A DNA stretch of 64,000 bases, taken from assembly GCA_012845835.1 (NCBI GenBank), contig JABAKD010000004.1, positions 10,358,732 to 10,422,731 of the forward strand. The letters run 5' to 3'. Below the pieces are notes generated by a model. That model saw only the letters and a program-made list of their open reading frames with translations, had not been told where the DNA came from and ran no database searches. Below are positions 43,888 through 54,339 of this stretch, piece by piece. The stretch comes from Undaria pinnatifida (lineage: Eukaryota; Sar; Phaeophyceae; Laminariales; Alariaceae). Both the position numbers and the translations under genes were made by a program. Every line of letters starts with the position of its first letter. Positions within the stretch are counted from its first letter, which is position 1.

Positions 43888-45149
43888 TTTTTGGGGGGGG
43901 CTATCGTAGAATCAGTAATTGGTAGTTTACCACAGGTAGATATAGTATTATAGCTTAGTTGACGACACCTGCTTGCATGGCGTTGTCGGCAGGACATTTA
44001 TTTCAATATCGCTTCGGACCATTATTTTTCGACAAAAAAAAAAAAAATCGCTCGAGGCCCGAAAATGTGTCTCCGTGGGCCCTCTCTTATCGGAGCGGAC
44101 TTTGGGTGGAGGCATGTACAAGCATACGCGTGAGTGGCTGCCTGGTTAGCTCCAAATATCAAATATCCTACATTTCAGAGAGGGGGAGAATGTTGCAAGG
44201 CTCAAGCTTACTCTCGGTTGAGTCATAGGTCAACATTTCACCCCCAGGTATTGTACCTCAATTCGTGATAATAGCTATTCACTTATATGGCGTCGTCGGC
44301 AAGACAAATATCTAGTCTCACTTCGAACAATTATACTTGATCCAGAAACAGTCACGCGAGCGTCCCGAAAACATGCCCCCCTTAAAAAATGGGGCGAGAT
44401 GTTGGGGAAGGCAACGTACGACTGTATGCGCTTATCGGCCAACTAGGTAGTCCCACAGGTCCAATGATACCGTTTCAAGAGAGGAAGAATACCATAAGGC
44501 GCTGGTCTACTATTGATTGTGCTTGCTTACTTGATACACATATGATGATGGGAAATAGGAGTTCCAGTGATAGATTAGCGTTGTCGTATCGGGATATCGG
44601 GATGTCGGAGATATGTCCCGTCTAATTCGCCGCTTTTCCTTCCCCCCGGGACGCCTTCCCCCTTGATACCGGAGAGGAGCTAAATGATACTGCATATGAG
44701 ATACTCTTGAGGAGCTGAACAATAAATAACTACACGTTCTATTTACCTACCCACTGGGTTCTCCGCCACCCTGGCTACAGTCTGTGCGGCGGCGCTGCCC
44801 TGCGACGCTCCAACGAGTCAGGAAACACGATTGCACACCTACTCTCAACTGAGCACCAAATTAACAGTTTAACCCGGGTAGTTGAAGTTTGTGATATACC
44901 GTACATTCAAACGTGGCGCAGTCGTGCATGGCAAGCATCGAACCTCATTTCGAACGAATTATTTTCCAAAAAAACAGTTACGCGCGAGCCCTGAACACCA
45001 CAATGTCCCCCTGCTGGTCCCCCTGAAATTCGGGCGGAAATTAGAAGTAGATCCGTGGAGAAGCTGAATAGTGCCACTGTCTTCTTTAGTGCCGGAGAAA
45101 TCGCTTGGCACGCCTTGAGCCCTCTAAAGCAACTCTATAATAACCCCAT

Positions 45150-45207
45150 TTCCATTAGTGCCGGTGCCCTGAATAGTGCCGGTGCCCTGAATAGTGCCGG
45201 TATGCTG
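45150..45207 (+). repeat. 18-bp minisatellite
   Basis: Three units of TAGTGCCGGTGCCCTGAA, the last with a changed end. Confidence 0.9.
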
Positions 45208-45689
45208 GGCAGGCGCATGCCAGCCTTCTTGGGAGCCGCCGTCTGTAGGCACGTGCGACAGCATTTGGACCTCCGCTATAACTGGTGGTATGTCCTAAAG
45301 GTCGGGACACTTTGACTGGGGGGATCATCCTTCTGTGGAAATTTGTAAGGCTCATCCGGCGGATTTACATGTTACTCCAGGTAGCGCGGTCGGCAAGACC
45401 CCTGCACAAATTCTCATCAACATCGGACACAATTTAGAACGGATACTTACGGTACAACTATCGCTGAGGACTTGCCGAGCAAGCGAGCTAGAGATCCCAT
45501 AAAAGCGTACGGTGCCGTGAATATGCAACCGGTGCCGGACAGATTAACAAAAACTTTTTTCGAGGTTTATGCCGACGGAGGCACGGATGCAGGGTTGCGT
45601 AAACGATGAGTTCACCAAATTATTGAATAGCCACTATTAATAATCAATAAAACAGCTATAAAAACACAGGGCTTTTCGCGATACATGGC

Positions 45690-45830
45690 GTTTTCTCGCG
45701 GCCGGTGCGGTTCAGTTCGGTGCGGTGTGGTGCGGTGCCATCTGTACCGGTTTTTGCAGGACCGCAACGCACCGTGCGTATTTGTAACCGCATCGCACGG
45801 CGTCACACAATTTTAAAACCCCAAAGCCAA
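45690..45830. repeat. GGTGCGGT-rich inverted region
   Basis: Repeats of GGTGCGGT and GTTCGGTGCGG on the left face complementary ACCGCAACGCACCG and ACCGCATCGCACGG on the right, so the strand could fold into an imperfect hairpin. Confidence 0.6.
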
Positions 45831-46028
45831 AGCGCACACCGCATTGCATCGCATCTCAAGACACCACACGACTCTCAAACATTTAGCATGTCCACCTCGC
45901 CCTTACAATTCTTCATTCGATAAATCCACCGACATGCCGTTCAACACCCCGCAAAAAAGCCTTGAAAAAAACAGGGTTTCGCGATGGTCACGACCGGACC
46001 CACGGATAGAGAGAGGAACTAATCAAAA

Positions 46029-46215
46029 CATCGCGGGTCGAGGGTAATCGAATCAGTTGGTTAAGAGGGTTTCGAAACTCGCGTGACGGTCGGGTCACCC
46101 TGGACCCTCGGGTGGAGCCGGGAAGTTTTCAGATCATCGCGGGTCGAGGGTTAATCGAATAGATAGGTTACGAGGGTTTCAAAAATCGCGGGACCGGTGG
46201 GGTCACCCTGTCCCG
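46029..46215 (+). repeat. ~106-bp tandem duplication
   Basis: CATCGCGGGTCGAGGG, then GAGGGTTTC and GGTCACCCTG, recur with an offset of 106 bp. Confidence 0.85.
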
Positions 46216-46244
46216 TCCCGACCCGCTAGAAAGCGACCCGACTT

Positions 46245-46851
46245 GTGGAAAGTGCTGAAAATAATCGACAGTCTCCCGGCGAAGTAAGCCACGTCATAAT
46301 AGACGACCAGGCGAGAGATAGAAGAGTATGGGTAGGAATCCCTGCCGTGCGAGACCACGAGGTCCCGGTTATCCCCCGAAATTCACATAAACGGCAACCG
46401 GCGCAGCTCGACAGGAATTCCGAGGTCGAGAAGATGGAACCACCCGCTAATGCAGCGTTGTTTCCAGGGACTGGCACGATGAACCGAAGCCGACAGCAAC
46501 AAAGTTCCGAAGGCTGCAACCACTCCCTCTATAGAGCAAAGATGTCGGCTGATGGCACTCTTGACTCTTGATAGACAACCGTCAAGGACCGACCGCTCCG
46601 TACTAAAACCAGTGTATTTACGTCTGAAGAGACCTAAACGAGACAAAAGTAGACCGTCAACCGACATCTTTGATTTAGAGTACCCTTGTGGGGGGCTCCC
46701 AACAGTACCGGCATGTGCCAGCCCCATTGTACCGGCACTATCCAAGCCACCGGCACTACCGCGAACAGGATTGCTCCGAAGATCTCAACTCGTCCCAAGG
46801 AATTTCGTCGGCAATATAGAGGGACGTGACACTACTCAACCGGAATTATAG
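46245..46851 (+). other. Unidentified coding-like stretch
   Basis: Two overlapping plus-strand frames (46245-46571 and 46552-46851) have charged, protein-like text (EVSHVIIDDQARDRRVWVGI; DRSVLKPVYLRLKRPKRDKS) that could be one sequence with a frameshift near 46555. No domain is recognised. It could be a decayed transposon protein or chance. Confidence 0.25.
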
Positions 46852-48789
46852 AGGGACATGAAACTACTCAACCGGTAGTATAGAGGGGCCTCCACCGTAC
46901 TAACCCCATCTCCACCGCCCGAGAATACACGACGTAGGGACGGGGAGAAAAATAATATTTCGACCCGCCCTGACGTCTTATTACACCGCATTTTGGTAGG
47001 GCTGTGTGTGTCTTTTTTGGTAAGTCTCATTTCCCATAAGAAATCCCAAAATTGTTACTGTTGTTGTTCTCGCCTTCACTCACATAATCAAGTCCGTGGT
47101 CACAGGACGGGCTCCAGTCACTCTGGAGCTGAGGAATACCCCAAGGACAAAACACAAACAAAGCCAAAAGTGGTACACGCATATATCATAGCTGATGCAA
47201 TTCATGCCTCCGCCAGAAAAATAATAAAAGTGAAATCGGGAGTCAGTCCACGATGTGCCAGGTCCATACTGGTACGTACGTCGCACTACTCGCGCCTGTA
47301 AAAACGACTACACCGCTTGCCCCCCAGAAAAGACCACCACGTATGTATTACACGTGGTACCTATCACTACGCATACGCGCGTCAGACTCAAGTCAAATGG
47401 AAAACAGAAAAGAAAAAGAAAAGACACGCTAACCCTAACCCAAGCTATACGACCTGGAGGGTGAAAAAACATTAATTCATTGCAACTTGTACTACATCTC
47501 GTAAGCGTTTCATCCCCGACTAGATGATGAGGGAGAGAATGAAAAACGTTTGTGAGTTTCCACATCTGAGCGAGGCGATACATGTATCCTGTTTATGAAT
47601 AGAAGAAACTGATACTTTGTGTGCGATTTCACGGCCGGTGCACGGATATAACTTACACCTGATGGACGCCCTGGACGCTGAGGGGTGGGGTGGAAAAAGC
47701 CGGAGGGTTCCGGTCAATGATCTGGGGGGTGTAACGTTGATGAGGATTAGGAATATGTAGATTAACTCTATCGATTCAAAGGTGTGGGGAAGGAACGTTG
47801 GGAAAAGGTTGGTGCACACTCATAGAAGAGACGCTACTGAGTTACCGAAGGATGCTTGACTTCTATCGGAACGGCATCTACGCTACATTGTTGGAGGGCG
47901 AAAAGAACAACAACAAATGACTAATTGATTTTACCTCCGCCAAAAAAAGACTATCTTAAAGAGAGTTAACCGCCAAGTACTATCTCAAAGAGTTCACTCA
48001 TTAATTATCGCGTTCATATATCTTGTGTTTAAGGGGCGTGTCTCTGCATTTTCCGTTCGCCGCGGAAGACCGGGGTCAGCGCGGAAGGGTGAGAACCTCA
48101 TGCTCGTCGTAACAGGAAGCCCCATGCACCCCCGACCCCTGCATATAATGAATGGAACGACCTCGATGTATTACGACAGAAAAAAAAATAATCCCAGTTT
48201 CCTCAAGTGGGGAGCTCCAGACTCATCCCAGAACAAATTTCACCAAATGTGTACAAACAACCCCAGAGGCGGAAGTATGGCGAATAAATATTGTGCAGCC
48301 AAACATGGGATGATTGCAAACAAACTGTTAATACCGCCATGTTCGCTACCTGACTTAGCCCTTTCGTGTCGACGGTTAACTATCTCACTTAGGCCATCTC
48401 TTGTATCACCGTTTCTGAGTCCGAAAAATGACGTTTTCAGATCGCAAAACCGGTTTGCAACCGTTGTAGATCCAAAGCCGGTTATTTTTCAGGCTTCCGT
48501 TTTCGGGTGTCGTTTTCGAGACGGCCGTCACACGGAACTGAGGGTCCAGTTTCGGATAAAATCGCACCCGAAAATGGCATCCAGACTTGCATCAGGATGG
48601 GTTTCCATACGTCGTGGGGAGCAACAAGCGACGTAACAAGCCGAAAACAGCAATGGCAACGAGACACGGGAAAAGGCATCAGATATATCAATCTGCTGAG
48701 CAAGCAACACGTACCATAGGTGTACCCATGTTGCCGCTGCTGCTGTAACGCTACCCACTCGCACACACCTCGGGCACCACCGGGAGCCA
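46852..48789. other. No gene supported; one R4 fragment
   Basis: Short repeats only. GGACATGAAACTACTCAACCGG-like units occur twice near 46820-46885. A fragment of the R4 repeat (ATCGGAACGGCATCTACGC, TTGTTGGAGGGC and an AACAACAACAA tail) is at about 47868-47912. A 203-codon frame at 48025-48636 has no recognisable domain. Confidence 0.5.
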
Positions 48790-49120
48790 ATGGGATCGGA
48801 TAGTCGTGGTGACGATTACGAGAGTCTTGCCACTCTACTCGCAGTCGAGATTGCATCATTGGCACCATTCGACAAACGCCAAAGACACGCTGCTCGCACT
48901 AACCATCGAGGACGAGGACAGTCGCCGTCTGCGACATGTCGTCATTGACGCACGTGATCGACGGGGGCAAGGGGGAAGACAAACCTCCTCGCGAGAGCCG
49001 CACACGGTGTGTTTTCCCTCGCCCCACCTACAAAGCTTCATCTGCCTACGCTGAGATGTTTTGGTGCGGCGAACTCGTACGACTGCGTAGTCGGGCGATC
49101 GTTAGGCTGAGTCTCCGTGG
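48790..49120 (+). pseudogene. Possible DDE transposase N-terminal relic
   Basis: Plus-strand text MGSDSRGDDYESLATLLAV followed by a frameshift to RTRCVFPRPTYKASSAYAEM resembles the N-terminal part of PIF/Harbinger-type DDE transposases, where an R.RVFPRPDY-like block precedes the catalytic domain. No catalytic domain follows. Identification is weak. Confidence 0.25.
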
Positions 49121-49419
49121 AATTTAGCCCAAAATCCTACAAGAGCGTTTTTTCGGTTTTTGGAGCCCAAAAACAGGGGTCTTGTAAAGAGCCTAAAAGT
49201 AAACCCTTTGGGGCTCATTTTTCGGGGATGGGGGCTGTTTTCACCCCCAGAAGCTAATTTATAATATCATGTGTTAACCTTTCTTAGCCGACCCCTCTGT
49301 AATAACACCAATTAAATGATACGTGAATCTGTTTTTTTCGAGCACACGGCAGCACCGCAAGACCGCAACCCAGGCCCCAGCACAACGTATTTTGGTTTTG
49401 TTGAAAAAAATGGCGGAAA

Positions 49420-49740
49420 TTCCACCAGAGCCTTCTTGTTTTTAGCCAAAATGAAGAAAAAAACTGGGAAAGGCGAGCCCACGGAGGCTCAGCCTAGCTT
49501 GCTATCCATCAGAACATCCGTTTTTTTGCGATTTAGCCGGTTTTTCATAATTCGAGCTTTAAAAATGCCGAGAGGTCGTTTCTTTTAGTCTGGCTCTTTT
49601 TTGGAGCCTAAATGGACGAAGCCCATAAAAAGTTTGTTGTCTTGTTCTTCAAAAGGCGCAAATTCCACGAGTGCCTTTTCTTCTAAGGCCCAAAAAATCT
49701 GAGAAAAGCGAGCCCACAAAGGCTTAGCCTAGCGATCGCC
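49420..49740 (+). repeat. Two diverged direct copies, offset ~229 bp
   Basis: AAATTCCACCAGAGCCTTCT ... AAGGCGAGCCCACGGAGGCT ... AGCCTAGC recurs as AAATTCCACGAGTGCCTTTT ... AAGCGAGCCCACAAAGGCTT ... AGCCTAGC. Confidence 0.8.
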
Positions 49741-50124
49741 GTTGTTGAGTATTTCGCGAGATCTCCGTCCAAAAACAAATCTGTAAGATTCGGGTTTCTC
49801 AATTAGCGTTGCCGATCCGACTCTGCCCGTCTGGTTCTGCGGACCGAAAATCCATCTCAATTTAATATTAGGATACGCTACCATAAGAGATGGCCTAAAA
49901 ACAATGCTCAAGTGTGCAAGGAGCGACTATTCCAAATAATCTCTGTGGCCACTCAGATTGCGATTTCGCGCAGAGTTCATCGATATAGGCTATCTCTGAG
50001 GGATCGCCAGGCCGCGAGGGGAAGGGAGAAAGAATCGGGAGGACTACACTGGCCTGGGGTGGCAATGTTGATGAGGATTAAGGTGGATTCTCAGCTAAAA
50101 CATATATAGGGGAAGGAAATAGTA

Positions 50125-50312
50125 GATAAAAGGAGAAGATGTGGGGAAAGGAAATGGGCAAATGGTTGGCGGAAGATACCACTGCATTATGGTGCGATCA
50201 TTCGACTTCATATTAGATACTACTACTGCTGCTTTATGGAAGAATATTCTATTTACATCGGAAGGGCATCTACCCTATATTGTCGGAGGGCAAAAATAAT
50301 AATAATCATAAT
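50125..50312 (+). repeat. R4 repeat, SINE-like, plus copy
   Basis: Body from GATGTGGGGAAAGGAAATG through TGGTTGGCGGAAGATA, CTTTATGGAAGAATATTC and ACATCGGAAGGGCATCTACC to TTGTCGGAGGGC, followed by an AATAATAAT-type tail. Other copies: 51372-51545, 53365-53530 and 60651-60880 (all minus), plus a fragment at 47868. Confidence 0.78.
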
Positions 50313-50559
50313 AACATCAAGAGATGGCCTAAAAACCATGCTGAAATTTGTTATTGGGCGATCGATACTAACATCGACACGACGGTGTATATCACGAAAA
50401 CAAAAAAGCACAAGAGATGTATAGATGGCCACACATCCGCGAGTGGTCGGAATACAACAAGTGGCCCAAATAATAACAAAAAAAGTGACGCGTCTACCGT
50501 AACCTGTTCTACGATGTAAAACGTTTCCGGCTGCAACACTTTCTGAACGACGGGGCACC

Positions 50560-50649
50560 TTAACGCCTGTACAACTGGAAACCCGTTTTTGTCGATAACT
50601 TACCTGGAACTAGTATAGAGAGGGGTTTGGGGGCTTTAGGGGTTGCTAA
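50560..50649 (-). mobile_element. TTAA MITE, copy e
   Basis: Minus orientation. Ends TTAACGCCTGTACAACTGG and GGGGGCTTTAGGGG, with the shared CTATACTAGTTCC-type core. Confidence 0.75.
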
Positions 50650-50966
50650 CCCAAAACCGCTGCAAGAAATTAGGCAAGAAATCACTCTAGTTTGTAATAC
50701 TGTAAGAAAACATTTTCGTTCTTTTGCCTAGCTATATATAGGCCTTTGGGACGGTCCGTATCGTTTTTTTTTCTCTCGCCAAATTATTTTTTTTTATAGG
50801 TTTAATTCACAAACACCATATGATATCATAAATAAAATATATTCATGTACCACGCAGCTGTTGGCAACAACAACAGCAGACTTTCAACCATTCAATCGGT
50901 CGTACTCACAGCTGACGTTTTTCACTTTTTCTCGAAAACGTGTTTTAGGGTGAGACATACAACTTA

Positions 50967-51056
50967 TTAACGCCTTCGCTACTGAAAACACTTTCTTTTT
51001 ACAACTTGACTTGAAGTTAAAATGGGGAAGGATTTTATGGGCTCTAAAGGGGTTAA
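50967..51056 (-). mobile_element. TTAA MITE, copy f (90 bp)
   Basis: TTAACGCC at one end and CTCTAAAGGGGTTAA at the other, with the shared AACTTCAAGT core read on the minus strand. Confidence 0.75.
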
Positions 51057-51088
51057 GAGCCGCAGAAGAAAAGGTGAAATAAACGGAA

Positions 51089-51110
51089 TATATATATATA
51101 TATATATATT
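51089..51110. repeat. (TA)n microsatellite
   Basis: About ten TA units. Confidence 0.95.
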
Positions 51111-51371
51111 TGGAGACCCGCCTTATTTAACCTTGGTTTTATGTATCATAGCTTTTTTCCTCGGTTGAGGAGGGCCGCGAGCTACGCTAGAGAAGGGGGT
51201 AGAAAATTTCGGGCAGCATGTGTTTTTGTTGTCGGAGTTTCTCCACTGTAAAACCACCCGCTGTGTATCATTTTTTTGTTTTACTAAAATTTGTCGAGAC
51301 GTATGTTCCGATTGTGTCATGTGGGATTGTTCGTCGGGTTTGCTTGCTTGCGCATAAAATATGTCCTTATT

Positions 51372-51545
51372 TCATTGTTATTTTTGCTCTCCGACAATAG
51401 TGTAGATTGCGCCGTTCCGACGTAAACCAAATGACATCCTTCCATGAAGCAGTAGATTCATACCAGGTATGACCCTTCTGCCAACCATGTCCCCATGTCC
51501 TTTCCCCACATCTGCTCGTCCTGTCTATCACTTCCTTTCTCTTCG
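51372..51545 (-). repeat. R4 repeat, minus copy
   Basis: TTGCTCTCCGACAATAGTGTAG, then CGTAAACCAAATGACATCC, TTCCATGAAGCAGTAG, CTGCCAACCATG and CCTTTCCCCACATCTGC, the reverse of 50125-50312. Confidence 0.75.
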
Positions 51546-52249
51546 TACTTGTGTTCATTTTAGCTATGTGTTATCGTGCGCAATCAGTTTTTTCTGTGCG
51601 GTACGGTCTGTACATGGAGCTCCTTAAAAAGTGAGGAGCCAAAGAATAAAAAACGGGGGCACCTGCACTACCGCACCGTGCGTCAAGTCTCATCAGTAGC
51701 CGACAACCTTTGGGACTCCCCCGTCATCCGCGACGCTTGTCGGTAGAGGTGGCGGACTTTCTTACTTTTGTTTTTGCTGAGACCCTTCAAAAAGATTTTT
51801 AAGAAACTCTCTTAAAACCGCCCCGAAAAAAACTAATTTCGAGAAGGAAACAAAGCAAAAACGTTCTATTAATACGATACCCGATGAACACTCCAAAGGC
51901 CTATCAATAGCTAGATAAACCAATGAGGTGATGTTTGGAAAAAACCACAGAATGAAATTTGCAAGAACGAATTATATCTGGTTAATCCCTTCTGGGTCTT
52001 GCTTTATCTTGATTACAGTACGGGGGGAAATTGACGAAATAAGCTGACGATTGCAGCATCCTTGACGCAAAAGCAACCCGGCATGCTAGGTTAGCGGACG
52101 GCGATATTGCTTTCGAATTCCCTGCGCAAGGCACCTGTAAACAGACGCGCATAGCTTTGCACTGTGCTGCCGTGTGCGGAATGCTCGGACCATGGTAAGA
52201 CCGCGCTTATACCTTGTGTTGTCTCTGTACCCAGGTCTCAAAAGGGTCA

Positions 52250-52320
52250 AGAGCTCAACAGGGTTGAGGCGTCAAAAGTGTTAAGGCCTCGAAAGTGTTG
52301 AGGCCTCGAAAGGGGGCTAA
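52250..52320 (+). repeat. ~19-bp minisatellite
   Basis: Three to four units of GTTGAGGCCTCGAAAGT type. A second short tract, CAATAGCGCA repeated, follows at 52390-52440. Confidence 0.85.
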
Positions 52321-52544
52321 GGTGCCCTTGTCATTCGGAAATCGTTTCCGCCTACAGTGCTATTAACACCTCTGCCTGCCGCAGCACGCACCAATAGCGC
52401 ACAACAATAGCGGCACAATAGCGCACAATAGCGCACGCCACGATGGGGGCAGGGGCAGCACATTCTGGCAAAAGGGGTAACATGGACGCGATACACTACA
52501 ATAGAGGTAGTATACCTTTTTTTGGCGAAAATGTTCTCTGAATG

Positions 52545-52683
52545 ACGGGCTCCTTCACCCAAAATCGTCGGAGATAACCCATTTTTTGGCATGACCCCTC
52601 GTTGTTTACCTAGGGCATTAGGAACTTTCATCCGGTCAGCAGTTGTATTTTGGTCCAAATCGGTTTTTTGGGACGGGTCTTAA
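52545..52683 (+). repeat. R3 repeat, copy 1
   Basis: GGGCTCCTTCACCCAAAAT, TTTTTTGGCATGA, TCGTTGTTTACCTAGG, TTTCATCCGGTCAGCAGT and AAATCGGTTTTT recur at 57732-57867 in the same order. Confidence 0.8.
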
Positions 52684-53193
52684 CTGTTACAAGGCTTAGT
52701 TTGGGTAAGCTATTGGTTAACCTTTTGCAAGTGGTCCAACGGACTAATACCCCACTAATTGACAGGTCCGCCCGTATATCCGGCCGACCTGCTAACCCGC
52801 CGTTTCAGGGGGGGAGAGTGTTACAAGGTTTAGTTAGGGTAAGCTATTGATTAACCCTTTGCAAGTGGTCAAACGGACTAACACCCCACTAATACCTTAT
52901 CAAATGGCGTCGTCGACAAACCATGGGTTATTTCGGTCGTGGGTTCAAATCCCACATCCACCATAATAACCTTTTTCAGACCTTCCCCATGTCAAACTTG
53001 GTAAATACTCTCCGCGGTATACCCAGGAAATGAAACGGTTTCGATAAATGGCAGGTCCGCCCGTATATCTTGCCGACCTGCTATCCCGCCGTTTCAGGGA
53101 GGGGGGGTGCTATAATAAGGCTTAGTTTGGGTAAGCTATTGGTTAACCTTTTGCAAGTGGTCAAACGGACTAATACCCCACTAACTCCTTAAC
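52684..53193 (+). repeat. R1 repeat array (three units), with tRNA-like segment
   Basis: The unit has AAGGCTTAGTTTGGGTAAGC, TATTGGTTAACCTTTTGC, AAGTGGTCAAACGGACTAAT, ACCCCACTAATTCCTTAACA and then CAGGTCCGCCCGTATATC, CCGACCTGCTATCCCGCC, GTTTCAGGGGGGGAG. The middle unit also contains AAATGGCGTCGTCG (A-box-like, 52902-52915) and a perfect tRNA T-arm, GTGGG-TTCAAAT-CCCAC (52939-52955) followed by ATCCACCA. No intact tRNA fold surrounds it. Confidence 0.85.
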
Positions 53194-53283
53194 ATAACCC
53201 CTTTAGAGCCCCCAAAATCCCTCCCTATACTAACTTCAAGTAGTTTTGTATAATAAATGGGTTTCCAGTTGTAACGGCGTTAA
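53194..53283 (+). mobile_element. TTAA MITE, copy b (90 bp)
   Basis: ATAACCCCTTTAGAGCCCCC at the left (one end base changed) and GGTTTCCAGTTGTAACGGCG TTAA at the right. It follows directly on the CCTTAAC end of an R1 unit. Confidence 0.8.
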
Positions 53284-53364
53284 CCTCCGAAGGTGAGGGA
53301 CCTCAGAAAATGTGCGGTGGACCTCTACCGTAGCATGCGTCGACATTTTTTTTTTCTTGGCTGC

Positions 53365-53530
53365 CTTCCGAAACTATAGCGTAGATGCCGCTCCGATGTA
53401 AACCAAATATCCTTCCAAGAAGCAGAAGCATCCACGACCCTTTTCCTTCGAACCATTCCCCGATTTCCTTTCCCCACACCTTCTCAATTTATCTCCTACT
53501 GCTTTCCTTTCCCTACATCTGTTCATTTTG
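53365..53530 (-). repeat. R4 repeat, minus copy
   Basis: GCGTAGATGCCGCTCCGATG, TAAACCAAATATCCTTCCAAG and CCTTTCCCCACACCTTCTC, with a T-run at the tail side (53347-53356). Confidence 0.78.
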
Positions 53531-53941
53531 CTATTTTTAGCCCACCATAATCCCCATCAACATTCTCAATCCAGACTAGGAATTAAAGTAGTTAGTTTGT
53601 TGCTAAATAGGGGCGCAACACACACATAGAGGGGGTACGGCGGGTAAGATCGGTGAGTACCGTGCCGGCGTCCCCGGGTGGTCCAATAGAAAGTGGCGTA
53701 AATATTAGAGGGGGGTAGAGGGGGTAACATGGAATTTCACACGGGACTCTTGCATATCGATGCTGATACTTTTGTCTTACGTTGTGTTTCCGATCCGAGC
53801 TCGTACGACAGGGCAAAAGCGCGAGAGCGTGAGGTGGCTGGCAAAGTTCGATGCTAGTCAACGAGCATGAAAAACTGCTCAAAAGTGGGAAAGACTGTAT
53901 ATTCTGTTATCTCCAGAAATACGGGACCCCACGCCATGGTC

Positions 53942-54045
53942 CGACTGTCCTTTGCAAACGGACACATGCTTGAAAAGATATTTTTGTAATAGCATCCTTC
54001 CTCTTGCCGAGCAGCCATGAAACGTTCGTTAAAGAAAGCCGCTGG
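53942..54045 (-). repeat. R5 repeat, copy 2
   Basis: See 43785-43887. On the minus strand it lies in a 67-codon frame (54057-53854) containing FFNERFMAARQEEG and FAKDSRTMAWG. Confidence 0.65.
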
Positions 54046-54057
54046 TGTCTGTAGCAA

Positions 54058-54285
54058 ACAGTACTATTAGTACTAATAGCAAATAGCACTAGTAGTACTA
54101 TTAATAATAGAAAATAGTACTATTAATACTAGTGGCAAATAGTATTATTAGTACTATTAATAATAGCAAATCGTATTATGAGTACCGATAGCAAATAGTA
54201 CTATTAGACCTAATAGCAAATAGTGATATCAGTTCTAACTGCAAAAAGTAGTATTAGTAACTACCTGGTACTAATAATACGGTGG
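54058..54285 (+). repeat. Degenerate TAGTACTATTA minisatellite
   Basis: Units of 25 and 31 bp built on AGTACTATTA and AATAGCAAATAG, about seven copies. Confidence 0.88.
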
Positions 54286-54339
54286 AGGTGCGCCAATTTT
54301 TTTCCTGAGGCCCCTAACCATTTCTGGAGATCTACACCA

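Larger units (their letters stand above)
41790..45420 (+). repeat. R2 repeat array, ~300-bp unit
   Basis: A run of diverged units shares ordered blocks: a GGCGTCGTCGGCAAGAC-like block, CACTTCGAACAATTA, a GCGTCCCGAAAACATG block, GGCCCGTACGAGCGTATGCG, ATCGGCCAACTGGTTAGTCC, a TACAGTTCCGAGGGGGGGAG block, and CCTCGGTTGGGCAATAGATCA. The G-rich block recurs near 41816, 42086, 42370, 42680, 43045, 43617, 44181 and 44482. Longer gaps correspond to inserted repeats: a TTAA MITE, an R1 fragment and R5. The GGCGTCGTCGG block resembles a tRNA A box, which suggests a SINE-like origin; this is inference. Open frames of 60-150 codons here are not supported as genes. Confidence 0.72.

Noticed and set aside
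48025-48636. 203-codon plus-strand frame
   Set aside because: No recognisable motif, composition of random DNA, no splice or transposon context.
52902-52962. tRNA gene with T-arm and CCA-like end
   Set aside because: Only the T-arm is intact; there is no matching acceptor stem or anticodon arm, and the segment recurs within R1 repeats.
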